Source: JAJOKK01 sp965370555 | GTDB lineage: Bacteria; Bipolaricaulota; Bipolaricaulia; UBA7950; UBA9294 | Length of the DNA stretch: 32,124 nucleotides | Assembly: GCA_965370555.1 (NCBI GenBank) | Contig: CBDUVB010000017.1 | Coordinates: 1 to 32,124, forward strand | Direction: 5' to 3' | Part shown: piece after piece, positions 16,876 through 25,231 of the stretch | Position numbering within the stretch: position 1 is the stretch's first letter | Layout: each line of letters opens with the position of its first letter | Program-made: the position numbers and the translations under genes | The notes under the pieces: generated by a model | Told to the model about the DNA's origin: nothing | What the model saw: only the letters and a program-made list of their open reading frames with translations | Database searches by the model: none

Positions 16876-18995
16876 GGGAGATCTTCAAAGGCCTCTACTA
16901 CCCGGAAAGTCCATTTGAGTTCTCCGTCCTCCCCGCCGACATTCTCGGCCACATCTACGAACAGTTCCTCGGCAAGGTTATTCGTCTTACTGCTGGTCAT
17001 CATGCCAAAGTGGAAGACAAACCAGAGGTTAAGAAGGCCGGCGGCGTCTACTACACCCCCACCTATATCGTCAACTACATCGTTAAGAACACCGTAGGAA
17101 AGATCCTTGAGGGGAACACCCCAACCAAAGTAGCAAAGATCAGGGTGCTCGACCCCGCCTGCGGATCCGGGTCGTTCCTCCTCGGTGCGTACCAGTATCT
17201 CCTCAACTGGCACCAGGAGTGGTATCAGGAGCACAATCCTAAGAAACACGCCAAAGGGCGCTCTCCCAAGATCTACCAAGGCCGCGGTGGCGAGTGGCGA
17301 CTGACCACAGCCGAAAAGAAACGGATACTGCTCAACAACATCTACGGTGTGGACATCGACACGCAGGCAGTCGAGGTGACCAAGCTCTCGCTCCTGTTGA
17401 AAGTGCTCGAAGGCGAGAACGCAGAGACGTTGGGAAAAACCTTCAAACTGTTCCATGAGCGCGCGCTGCCTGACTTGGGCGACAACATCAAGTGCGGCAA
17501 TTCACTCATCGGCCCAGACTTCTACGAGGGGCAGCAGTTGAGCCTACTCGATGACGAAGAGGTCTACCGGATCAATGCTTTCGACTGGGACGCCGAGCTT
17601 CCCGAGATCATGGCAGCCGGTGGGTTCAATGCCGTGATCGGGAATCCGCCGTACCTGGATGTAAAGCAGCTCGATGACACTGTCAAAGATGCCTTGAGAA
17701 GTCGTTATGAAGCAGCCTCTCGCAGATTTGACCTTTTTGTGCCGTTTGTCGAGAAGGGACTCACACTGCTCAACAAAGATGGATTACTTGGCTTCATCCT
17801 CCCTTCGATGTTTGCACACAGAGAGTATGGGACAGGTCTCCGGCGGGTTATATCAAAGAATGCTTCGGTGGTTCACGTCGTCGATTTCGGCAGTAATCGA
17901 GTGTTCCAAGGTCCGATGAACTATGTGGCAATCTACATATTCTGCCGGGGCACGTGGCGGAACCTCACGAGAGTGGTTCGATTCGATAAACATGGGCAAT
18001 CGAGTCAAACCATCCAGAGCGTTCTTTCGGGCCAGATAGTGCGGGGCGTATCGATGTTCGATGCCTCCCCAAAGACCTTTGCTGGAAGTAACCCCTGGCG
18101 GCTGGCAAGTGAATTTGAGAAAAGGCTCTTCGCAAAAGCAACAGGTGTCAGCGTTCCTCTTGCCTCGCTTGTCACCTATGCAAGCGAAGGGATCCATAGC
18201 GGGAAGGACCCGGTATTCTATCTGCCCACGCGAGAGGCACTTGAACTTGGGCTTGAGTCCCCGCCAGTATTTGCCCTTGTTAAGGGAAAGGATGTTCACA
18301 GGTATCACTGGATTCAAGAGGAACAGCTATCCATGAAGGTTATTTATCCTTACGACCTCTCCTCTGGTAACACGCTCAGTGAAGATGAGCTCAAAGCTGC
18401 ATTCCCACATGTGTGGGAGTACCTAGTTTGTTCACAGTCACGTCTCCGAGGCAGGTCTTACTTCGATCGGTCAAGCAAGAAGTGGTATGAGCTTTGGTGC
18501 CCGAGGAAGCCAGAGTTGTTCCTGAGTCCCAAGATCATCGGCCCAGAGATTGCAAGCAAGGGAGAGTTCACCCTAGCAAGAGACCCGCTGTTCTTCAACA
18601 ACAAGGTGAAGGGCTTAGTACTGAAACAGGATTCGCAGCTTACTCTTGAAGCTCTGCTTGGGCTTCTCAACTCTAGGTTGCTACATTACCTCCATCGTCT
18701 CTTAGCGCCTCCGAAGGGTGGAGGATTCTTCGAAGTAAAGACCCGAACGATGGGTAAGTTACCGATAGTCTATCCATCAACAACAAGGGATGAGCACTTT
18801 GAGAGGATTGAAAATTTGGTCATCAAGATGCTAAGACTGTACAGACATCTCTATAATGCCAGGACCCTACACGACAAGAAGTTTCTCCAGCGCCAAATCG
18901 ACGCAACCGATAAGCAGATCGACCAGCTCGTCTATGAGCTCTATGGCCTGACTGACGAGGAAATCCGAATCGTCGAGGAGACAACGCATGGCTAA
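16716..18995 (+). CDS. C-terminal part of the frameshifted type IIG enzyme (N6-adenine methylase and specificity domains)
   Basis: This frame continues the enzyme begun at 15955. It carries AdoMet motif I VLDPACGSGSF (Asp146 of this frame), preceded by YYTPTYIVNYIV, then NNIYGVDIDTQAVEV and the catalytic motif IV NPPY (residues 310-313), as in N6-adenine methylases of the Eco57I class. Residues ~440-720 form a target-recognition-like region with CPRKPELF and RLLAPPKGGGFFEVKTRTMGKLPI. The end is a helical coil (KKFLQRQIDATDKQIDQLVYELYGL). The listed TTG at 16716 is simply the first start codon after an in-frame TAG at 16710; no ribosome-binding site supports independent initiation, so a separate methylase is doubtful. 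Its stop overlaps the next gene by 8 nt. Confidence 0.85.
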   Translation: MQNGTRAYERLCQIFRRADERYNSGLFHFSTEKERTDPPDDLTLGLTIDDKVLREIFKGLYYPESPFEFSVLPADILGHIYEQFLGKVIRLTAGHHAKVEDKPEVKKAGGVYYTPTYIVNYIVKNTVGKILEGNTPTKVAKIRVLDPACGSGSFLLGAYQYLLNWHQEWYQEHNPKKHAKGRSPKIYQGRGGEWRLTTAEKKRILLNNIYGVDIDTQAVEVTKLSLLLKVLEGENAETLGKTFKLFHERALPDLGDNIKCGNSLIGPDFYEGQQLSLLDDEEVYRINAFDWDAELPEIMAAGGFNAVIGNPPYLDVKQLDDTVKDALRSRYEAASRRFDLFVPFVEKGLTLLNKDGLLGFILPSMFAHREYGTGLRRVISKNASVVHVVDFGSNRVFQGPMNYVAIYIFCRGTWRNLTRVVRFDKHGQSSQTIQSVLSGQIVRGVSMFDASPKTFAGSNPWRLASEFEKRLFAKATGVSVPLASLVTYASEGIHSGKDPVFYLPTREALELGLESPPVFALVKGKDVHRYHWIQEEQLSMKVIYPYDLSSGNTLSEDELKAAFPHVWEYLVCSQSRLRGRSYFDRSSKKWYELWCPRKPELFLSPKIIGPEIASKGEFTLARDPLFFNNKVKGLVLKQDSQLTLEALLGLLNSRLLHYLHRLLAPPKGGGFFEVKTRTMGKLPIVYPSTTRDEHFERIENLVIKMLRLYRHLYNARTLHDKKFLQRQIDATDKQIDQLVYELYGLTDEEIRIVEETTHG

Positions 18996-20235
18996 AGCAA
19001 TGACCTTCACTGATGCAGCCTATCAGCTTCTTAAAGAATCTGGTGAACCCCGACACTATCGTTGGCTGACTGAAGAAGCTCTCAAGCGGGGGCTCATCGT
19101 CACAAAAGGTAAGACACCCCCAGACACGATGTATGCCTCAATCTTCATGGAAATCAAGAACGATATTCCCGGCAAGCAGTCGAGTCGTTTCGTGAAAACG
19201 GGACGCGGGATGTTTGGCTTAGCTGAATGGCAAGCTGAGACGGAACGAACCGCACCGAAGAAACACGAAGTAGAGCAGCGGTACTTTGTCTTCATAGTCA
19301 ACGAGGGGCAAGGTGTTCACGGGAAGCTCCCTGCGCGAGAGATCTACGAGCGCCTGATGCGTCTTGGGGTGTGGGGGATTGGAGAGAGGACACCTTACCG
19401 AAAGGAGCTTCGCAAGGGGAGCCAAGTAGTCTTCTACCAAGCGGGAAAGGGTGGTCAGAAGTTCATTGGAACTGCAACCATCGCCTCGGAACTTCGACCG
19501 ATGAACGACGGCCAAGCCGCAGCACGTAGAGCGGTGGGAATAGAGCCAGCAACCTACGACCTCGATCTTGATCTTGTCAATATCGACATCTGGAAGGACC
19601 CGAAGCCTGTCGTGGACATGATCCAACGCCTTGAATTCATCAGCAACAAAGATCATTTTGGTGTTCACTTCCAGGGAGGAGTACAACGAATCAGCGAGGA
19701 GGATTACTATACGATTGTAGAGTTCAAGCCACCCAAGGGCAGTGTTTCAATCGAGCCTCAGAAGAAGGAGTACACGCACAGCCTCATGCAAGGGATGCTC
19801 GTCGAGTTAGGGAATCTTCTTGGGTATGACACCTATAGCGCCGATCAGGCCCCAAAGTACCGGGACACGACGATCGGGGAGTTAGCGACCTTCGATTCGC
19901 TACCCGAGTTCACCAGCAAACGCATACTCAAGACAGTACGCCAGATCGACGTCATCTGGCTGGAAGATGAGTTTCCTGTCTGTTGCTTTGAAGTAGAGCA
20001 CTCCACAGACGTCACGAAGGGGCTCTTGCGAATGCACCAGTTAGCAAAGCTTCAAACGCAGTTCTTCATCGTGGGAGCGGATACGCTCAGACGGAAGTTC
20101 GAGACAGAAACCAGTAAATCGCCCTTCTACCAACACCGCGACCGGTACTTCTTCCGCTCTTACGAAGAGGTTGAGAAACTGTACCAGCAAACCAAACGGT
20201 TTGTGGCCTTACGGGATGACTTTCTGAATGAGTAA
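18988..20235 (+). CDS. HARE-HTH + EVE + PD-(D/E)XK-like nuclease protein
   Basis: This 415-residue protein appears to have three modules. Residues 1-75 (TFTDAAYQLLKESGEPRHYR, then GRGMFGLAEW) look like a HARE-HTH winged helix, a domain linked to restriction proteins and chromatin factors. Residues ~96-205 (YFVFIVNEG, then RKGSQVVFYQAGKGGQKFIGTA) look like an EVE/PUA-like domain, which in known cases reads modified bases. Residues ~265-400 contain IDVIW (Asp321) and FEVEHST (Glu335, Glu337, His338), a PD-(D/E)XK-like core with Glu in place of Lys. The ATG at 18988 overlaps the methylase stop. The arrangement suggests a restriction subunit sensing DNA modification. The domain calls are by eye. 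Confidence 0.75.
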   Translation: MAKAMTFTDAAYQLLKESGEPRHYRWLTEEALKRGLIVTKGKTPPDTMYASIFMEIKNDIPGKQSSRFVKTGRGMFGLAEWQAETERTAPKKHEVEQRYFVFIVNEGQGVHGKLPAREIYERLMRLGVWGIGERTPYRKELRKGSQVVFYQAGKGGQKFIGTATIASELRPMNDGQAAARRAVGIEPATYDLDLDLVNIDIWKDPKPVVDMIQRLEFISNKDHFGVHFQGGVQRISEEDYYTIVEFKPPKGSVSIEPQKKEYTHSLMQGMLVELGNLLGYDTYSADQAPKYRDTTIGELATFDSLPEFTSKRILKTVRQIDVIWLEDEFPVCCFEVEHSTDVTKGLLRMHQLAKLQTQFFIVGADTLRRKFETETSKSPFYQHRDRYFFRSYEEVEKLYQQTKRFVALRDDFLNE

Positions 20236-20390
20236 GGATGGGAAGGTGATACGCTTGATTCGACTTCCGTTGGGCTATGGGTACTAGAAGGCTTCTGCTC
20301 TGTGCAGTCCTGACGTTCACCTTGAAGATTTGCGTAAGAACGGAACTCGTCCGCCACACAGACAAATAGCGGGGGCAAGGAGGCAAACAC

Positions 20391-22442
20391 ATGAAATCGC
20401 TAAGCGTACTGACAATGTTGGTATTGTTGGTTTCCGTCATCTCTGGTATTGGTTGCGCTGATATGCTTGGAGGAAATCCTTTTTCGGATAACGATCAACA
20501 GGCAGCTGCATTCTCGTGGAGTGGCTATCTTTACGATGGAGAGAGCAAAACGATTGAAGTAGAGGTATATGATGGATCCTACATTCACGAGAGATATGTA
20601 GGAGACGAGAAGCAATTTACCGTTACATTCTTGGTTTTTCATGACGATCCTTCAGGATGGGGTACCGCAATCCAAAGCATCGCCAAAGAGCAGTTCACGG
20701 GGCCTGGCGGCTACGTGGAGAAGGCTAATCTGCCGCTTAGAAAAGAGGGCGAGAAATGGGTGGGAGAAATAGTCATCATTCCTTCAGAGTCGATTCGATC
20801 GATAGAAATCTGGAAGTACCCAAACAGGGGAACAGTCCATTTTGGGGTTGCGGTTGACATACTCACACAAGAGGCAAAGCCTTCTGGATATACAGCCGAA
20901 CAGGCAGCAAGAGCATCTCAACTGCACGAGGACGCATGGAAAGAATTCGTGGACAAAGCAGTTGTGGATCAATTCTACAAGTACGCGCTCTACACCAGTC
21001 GCATTCTTGCTGTGAAACACCCTGAGATTTACCTACAAGCTGATGCTCTATTTGTGGAACATATCACCACACAAGAAGGGCTCGCTGCTGCCTATGAAGA
21101 AACGAATCCTGAAGCCAAGGGTTTCTATACTGGGTTTTCTGGCCCGCCATTTGACTTCGATCAGATCGACTACTCTGAGCTGGAGATTATTCCCTGCAAG
21201 GGTCTTTATCCTGACAAGGCCCCTTTCTTCGACTTCCTCGACCGGCGGGTTCTTTCGGTGGCTTCCTGTCTGAAGACAGCACGTGGTGCCGTAACCGAGC
21301 TGGAGAAGGCGTTCATCTACTACTTCGACCGACGCGAAGAAAGCGACGTACTACCGTTCATCATCTACTGCGACAACGAATGCGCCTACCTGTCAATGTC
21401 TGGGCAACTGTTCTCTGTTTGCGACTGGAGCGAGGCTACCACTCTGGAGGGGAATCCTATTCTCATCTTCAACGAGGACTCCGTGTGGTATCCGCTGATG
21501 AATAGAGACGATACTGGGAGCGATTGTTCCCTACAAGCTGTTGTTGAGAAGTGGTCAACCAGTGTGATAACTCCGGTACTCACAGGATACGAGACGCGTT
21601 TGGTCAATGAGCTCAGCTCTCTATCTGAGCTAGATTGCCGGGATTCGCAAAATGTGGCCGCGTTTTCGGCGGTACCTGGGCTGGTTTACGAGAGTCCTCT
21701 GCTTTATGACATGGGTAAGGCACTAGTTCCTGGATATCCTCTAGATATATGGCGTTACGCCACGTATTTCCAGCTTCATCTAGCAAGCCACCTAAGCCCT
21801 TTTGCTGCATATCTCGCTGGGGAAGTCCAGAAAGCAGATTGGATGAGTATGACCCGGCTAACGAACGAATGGCACATTGTCTACAGAACCTCCCATGGCT
21901 ACATCTGGCCACGTGTCTTGGTCATGCATACAGCGGACTCCATGATGAGAAACCGGTACGGTCATTGTGTACAGCATGCAACCAACATTTCCGCTATTCT
22001 GGACTTGGCTGGTGTTAGCAATTACCACTTTGATACAAATCCGAATGGGGACGCAAGTGGCGGGCATTCCTTTGTTTCCGTTCCCGATGCCGGATGTGTT
22101 ATCAGCAACGGGGAGCTACAGAACGAGTTACATACTGTGCTAGATGCCGGCACCCCTTTTGAGGGCAATCAGGTATGGAATACTATGAGATATGTTGGGT
22201 CTGGAGACAGATGGGCTACCCCGTATGTCGGGTTCTACTGCGGCAACTGGGCTCCAAGTCAGCTAGCTCGGGAACTGACCTTCTTGGAAAGCCTCTACAA
22301 TGATGAGATCCATGGTTACAGATCCAACTACGGGCATGGCTGTCTAGATGTACATTTCTGTAAACAATTCATGGACTCAAGGCAGTACATCCCTGCACTT
22401 AGGGGGGAAGAATGGAATTGGCGAAAGTTTCAGTTCCCGTAG
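20391..22442 (+). CDS. Secreted protein with a transglutaminase-like C-terminal domain
   Basis: The 683-residue protein has an N-terminal signal (SLSVLTMLVLLVSVISGIGC). The Cys at residue 22 could be lipidated, though the lipobox is imperfect (Gly at -3). Residues ~35-150 resemble a beta-sandwich. A C-terminal region has NRYGHCVQHATNISAILDL (Cys526), GGHSFVSV (His559) and VPDAG (Asp566). This Cys-His-Asp order and spacing is that of transglutaminase/papain-fold enzymes, which act as proteases, amidases or crosslinkers. The middle (~150-480) is unfamiliar. The ATG follows AAGGAGG with 7-nt spacing. A 155-nt gap with no gene separates it from the restriction operon; I saw no convincing promoter there. 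Base composition is lower in GC than the heptose arm, suggesting transfer. Confidence 0.7.
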   Translation: MKSLSVLTMLVLLVSVISGIGCADMLGGNPFSDNDQQAAAFSWSGYLYDGESKTIEVEVYDGSYIHERYVGDEKQFTVTFLVFHDDPSGWGTAIQSIAKEQFTGPGGYVEKANLPLRKEGEKWVGEIVIIPSESIRSIEIWKYPNRGTVHFGVAVDILTQEAKPSGYTAEQAARASQLHEDAWKEFVDKAVVDQFYKYALYTSRILAVKHPEIYLQADALFVEHITTQEGLAAAYEETNPEAKGFYTGFSGPPFDFDQIDYSELEIIPCKGLYPDKAPFFDFLDRRVLSVASCLKTARGAVTELEKAFIYYFDRREESDVLPFIIYCDNECAYLSMSGQLFSVCDWSEATTLEGNPILIFNEDSVWYPLMNRDDTGSDCSLQAVVEKWSTSVITPVLTGYETRLVNELSSLSELDCRDSQNVAAFSAVPGLVYESPLLYDMGKALVPGYPLDIWRYATYFQLHLASHLSPFAAYLAGEVQKADWMSMTRLTNEWHIVYRTSHGYIWPRVLVMHTADSMMRNRYGHCVQHATNISAILDLAGVSNYHFDTNPNGDASGGHSFVSVPDAGCVISNGELQNELHTVLDAGTPFEGNQVWNTMRYVGSGDRWATPYVGFYCGNWAPSQLARELTFLESLYNDEIHGYRSNYGHGCLDVHFCKQFMDSRQYIPALRGEEWNWRKFQFP

Positions 22443-22536
22443 AGATGTCTTCCAGTCCATATTTGGCCATCGAATGGAGTTCAATCTGGGAGCGTGGGGT
22501 CTACCATTGTATTTTACAGGTGACGAGCATACCTTT

Positions 22537-22712
22537 GTCAAGTAGAATGTCTACTTGACGGGGGTGTGGCTCACGGGGTCCGCAGGCCTGTAAAGGTACT
22601 GCTCGGTTCTGAACTGCCGCCCCCGTCATCTTCTTCATCCAGTGTGTCTGTTGGAATGATGCGCATCCGTGAGGATGGTCGCTCTGCGCAGTAGACGAGA
22701 ACAACTGGATGA
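22537..22712 (+). ncRNA. Putative IS110 bridge RNA
   Basis: The non-coding end upstream of the transposase folds into three units. A 10-bp hairpin is at 22537-22546/22550-22559. A loop is closed by GGGGG/CCCCC at 22560-22564/22620-22624. A second loop is closed by a perfect 9-bp stem at 22635-22643/22704-22712, with an inner stem TGCGC/GCGCA (22660-22664/22686-22690) and hairpin CATCC-GTGA-GGATG. In IS621 the two loops bind target and donor DNA. Matching segments are found in that order: GGGGTC at 22575 equals the left flank, TCTGA at 22608 is complementary to TCAGA on the right flank, GGAATG at 22653 equals the right end of the IS, and GTAGA at 22691 is complementary to TCTAC at its left end. 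Confidence 0.72.
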
Positions 22713-22743
22713 GCTTTCATCACTCTCCAAGGAGGTTACAGTG

Positions 22744-23949
22744 ATGGACCCCCAGATTCGTGTCGGTATTGATGTTGGTTGTAAAGCCCATCGTGTAGGT
22801 ATTAGCAAGCCGGACGGCTCAATCCTGGAAGAGTTCGACATCTCCCACACAGATGCCGGTTTTTGTGATTTCTTTCGCCGGATTGAGCACCACAGACAGA
22901 AGTTGGACCTGCCAGTGGCAGTAGCTATGGAGGGATTCAATGGGTATGCACGTCCATTGGACCGGATGATACAAGAACACGGGTACATCCTGTACAACGT
23001 GAACAACCTGAAGTTGGCCCGGTTCAAGGAAGTGTTTCCTGGAGCGGCAAAGACAGATCCGATTGACACCCGTAAGATCCTGGAGCTGTTTCACCTCAAA
23101 GACCACCTGCCGTTGGCGAAAGACGTGCTCCAGAAGGTGGTATCAGCGCCCCCGGTCAACGACAAGTTGAAGCGTCTCAGTCGCCGCCGTCGCCAGTTAG
23201 TGAATGAGAAGGTTCGTGTGGCCAACCGGTTGCAGTCCGACATGCAAGCCGTCTGTCCGGAACTACTCGCCATTACTAACAACGTGAGCAACCTCAGGTT
23301 CCTCCGGTTTCTCACATGCCGTGACGACCTGACACAGTTGGCTCGCTTGCGGCGCACCACTCTGCTTGAGATCCCGAGTGTTGGTCAGAAATACGCATGC
23401 ATCATCCAGAAATGGCAGAGGAAGGCAAACTTCTCAGCTGAGGTGGCGTATGTAGGGCCGATGATCATTGCGGATGGTAAGCGAGTCCTTGAGCTTCGCA
23501 AGCAGATCCACGCGCTGGATGAAGCGATGGCTGAATTAGCCGATCAGTCGGAACTTGCTCGCCGAATCGGTTCCATACAGGGCTTTGGCAAGACCTGTGT
23601 TGCTGAACTCGCTGGTGAGGTTGGAGCTACGGAGCGCTTTGCCGGTGAAAGAAGTCTTTCCCTCTACGTAGGAATGAGTCCTCTTTCCAAAGATTCAGGA
23701 CAACATCACGGCAGTAAGTGTCCACGCCAGGTCAATCACCGGGCCAAGGCAGCAATGATGACAGCCGTAGCACGTCATATCAATTGTGTCCCTGAGTCCA
23801 GGGCGTATTACGAGAAGAAACGAGCAGAGGGCAAGAGCCACAACCAAGCGGTCCGTGCTCTCGGTCGGCATCTCGTACGAGTGATCTGGTCAATGCTCAA
23901 GAACGAAAGAGACTACGAACTCCGGGAGGTGATCCCCAGTGTGACTTGA
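22744..23949 (+). CDS. IS110-family transposase (DEDD recombinase)
   Basis: The 401-residue recombinase has the RuvC-like DEDD N-terminal domain: RVGIDVGCKAH (first Asp), VAMEGFNGYARPL (Glu) and KTDPIDTRKI (two Asp). A coiled middle region carries RRRRQLVNEKVRVANRLQSD. The C-terminal Transposase_20 domain has IQGFGKTCVAELAGEVG and then the Ser-bearing SLYVGMSPLSKDSGQ. These enzymes insert the circular element at sites chosen by an RNA with two programmable loops. The ATG at 22744 has AAGGAGG 8 nt upstream; an open frame from 22669 would run through the structured RNA region and is unlikely. A GTG at 22741 is also possible. It seems full length, with no frameshift. Confidence 0.95.
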   Translation: MDPQIRVGIDVGCKAHRVGISKPDGSILEEFDISHTDAGFCDFFRRIEHHRQKLDLPVAVAMEGFNGYARPLDRMIQEHGYILYNVNNLKLARFKEVFPGAAKTDPIDTRKILELFHLKDHLPLAKDVLQKVVSAPPVNDKLKRLSRRRRQLVNEKVRVANRLQSDMQAVCPELLAITNNVSNLRFLRFLTCRDDLTQLARLRRTTLLEIPSVGQKYACIIQKWQRKANFSAEVAYVGPMIIADGKRVLELRKQIHALDEAMAELADQSELARRIGSIQGFGKTCVAELAGEVGATERFAGERSLSLYVGMSPLSKDSGQHHGSKCPRQVNHRAKAAMMTAVARHINCVPESRAYYEKKRAEGKSHNQAVRALGRHLVRVIWSMLKNERDYELREVIPSVT

Positions 23950-23967
23950 AAATCCAAGAGGAATGTT

Positions 23968-24006
23968 CAGACCTTGTTTCGTGCTGCACGAAACAAGGTC
24001 TGACCC
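23968..24006. repeat. Palindrome (REP-like) that served as the IS110 target
   Basis: In the present sequence a perfect 16-bp stem (23968-23983 with 23987-24002) encloses a CTG loop. With the IS removed the stem grows to 20 bp using GGGTC at 22497-22501 and GACCC at 24002-24006. There is no T-run after it, so a terminator role is uncertain. A long perfect palindrome between genes fits a REP-like element. The gap from here to 24163 contains nothing else recognisable except a weak promoter. Confidence 0.8.
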
Positions 24007-24126
24007 AGTTTCCTTGTCAAAATGCCCTGTTGTGTTGCTGGGGAGAGGATCAATCTACTTCATCAATGCTCAGACACCGCGTGTGACTGTAAACGTCAAA
24101 AGCAATGCCCCCCATGCCCGGCTTCC

Positions 24127-24156
24127 TTCGACACGAACCTTGCTCCTTGGTATCAT
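24127..24156 (+). promoter_or_regulatory. Candidate promoter giving a leaderless isomerase mRNA
   Basis: TATCAT (24151-24156) ends only 7 nt before the ATG at 24164, with TTCGAC (24127-24132) 18 nt upstream. No Shine-Dalgarno precedes the ATG. Together this suggests transcription beginning at or next to the start codon. Confidence 0.3.
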
Positions 24157-24163
24157 TACCACC

Positions 24164-25231
24164 ATGAAAAGACTTGATGATGAGAATTTACGCGCGCGCT
24201 ACGATCGGCAAGGGATGATCCAGGTCATCGACCGATTCTCTATGCAGTGTAGCGAGGCAATCGAACAAGGGGAACGATTCGAGATCCCTTCACTTGGACC
24301 GATCGACAAGGTGATCGTCTGTGGAATGGGCGGTTCGGCGATGGCGGGAGAGATCGCGCGCCGCTTTGCAAAGGTTTCGGTATTCGTCAACCGAAGCTAC
24401 ACCCTGCCCGCGTTCGCCGATTCGCATACTCTGCTTGCCGTGATCAGCTACTCCGGGAACACGGCAGAGACCCTCTCCTCCCTTTCTCAAGGGATCGAAC
24501 GGGGCGCGATGACGATCGCCATCTCAAGTGGGGGGAAGCTATCGCAGATCAGCGAATCGCAAGGCTTTCCGTTCTTACAGATTCCAGGGGGATACCAGCC
24601 GCGGGCGGTGATGGGGTACCTCGCCCTTCCGCTCCTCGTCGTCCTCTCCAAGCTCGGCCTCCTTGCGGAGGTTGGCCCTTGGGGGGCTCTCCTCCAGGGA
24701 CTCGACCAGGTCAAGGACCGCTGTGCTTGTAGCGTTCCCAGCGCGGAAAATCCAGCCAAACAGCTCGCTCAGACTCTACACGGACGGATCCCGTTGATCT
24801 ACGGGACGGTCGATAACACCGACCTTGTAGCGATGCGTTGGAAGACCCAGATCAACGAGAACGCAAAGCAACCGGCATTCTGGAACGTCTTCCCCGAACT
24901 GAATCACAACGAGATCGTTGCCCTGGCAAGGGCGGACCTCCTGGCGAACCAGCACGTACTACTCCTCGAAAACGACTACGATCTCCCTGAGAACCGCGCT
25001 CGCATGGAGATCATGATGCCATTGTTCGAGAGAAATAAGGTCCTGTCCACCGTGGTGAGGGGAGAGGGAGAGAGCGAGCTTTCGCAAATCCTCTCGCAGA
25101 TCTACCTCGGGGACTACGTGAGTTACTACCTCGCCCTCCTAAACGAGGTCGATCCCAGCCCGGTCGTCCTGATCGAAGAGTTCAAGAAGGCTCTTGCCGC
25201 GCGAGAAGCCTCCACGAAAAAGACGACATGA
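24164..25231 (+). CDS. Bifunctional phosphoglucose/phosphomannose isomerase
   Basis: The 355-residue cytoplasmic enzyme belongs to the bifunctional PGI/PMI family of archaea and some bacteria, interconverting fructose 6-phosphate with glucose 6-phosphate or mannose 6-phosphate. The N-terminal SIS domain has VCGMGGSAMAGE near residue 48 and VISYSGNTAETLS near 90. The C-terminal half carries IYGT, then RWKTQINENAKQPAF, then FPELNHNEIV, where the conserved Glu and His are catalytic in characterised members. The ATG at 24164 begins MKRLDDENLRARYDRQGM, the usual start of the family. The open frame upstream to 23963 reads through the IS edge and palindrome and is rejected. It overlaps the next gene by 4 nt. 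Confidence 0.93.
   Translation: MKRLDDENLRARYDRQGMIQVIDRFSMQCSEAIEQGERFEIPSLGPIDKVIVCGMGGSAMAGEIARRFAKVSVFVNRSYTLPAFADSHTLLAVISYSGNTAETLSSLSQGIERGAMTIAISSGGKLSQISESQGFPFLQIPGGYQPRAVMGYLALPLLVVLSKLGLLAEVGPWGALLQGLDQVKDRCACSVPSAENPAKQLAQTLHGRIPLIYGTVDNTDLVAMRWKTQINENAKQPAFWNVFPELNHNEIVALARADLLANQHVLLLENDYDLPENRARMEIMMPLFERNKVLSTVVRGEGESELSQILSQIYLGDYVSYYLALLNEVDPSPVVLIEEFKKALAAREASTKKTT

Larger units (their letters stand above)
22500..23968 (+). mobile_element. IS110-family insertion sequence
   Basis: The boundaries come from the flanks. Joining 22501 directly to 23969 gives a perfect palindrome with 20-bp arms: GGGTC from the left flank, AGACCTTGTTTCGTG from 23969-23983, and the right arm 23987-24006. 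The dinucleotide TC is present at both edges (22500-22501 and 23967-23968), as expected for the recombination core of IS110 elements, which lack terminal inverted repeats. The ~1.47 kb element holds a bridge-RNA-like left end and one transposase gene, both plus strand. It looks intact and was inserted between the secreted-protein gene and the isomerase gene. Confidence 0.85.

Noticed and set aside
20236..20390. GTTGGGC near 20272 as a plus-strand attC box
   Set aside because: No matching left core box or inverted arms are present around it.
22669..22743. Earlier start of the IS110 transposase
   Set aside because: It reads through the bridge-RNA-like stem, and AAGGAGG fits the ATG at 22744.
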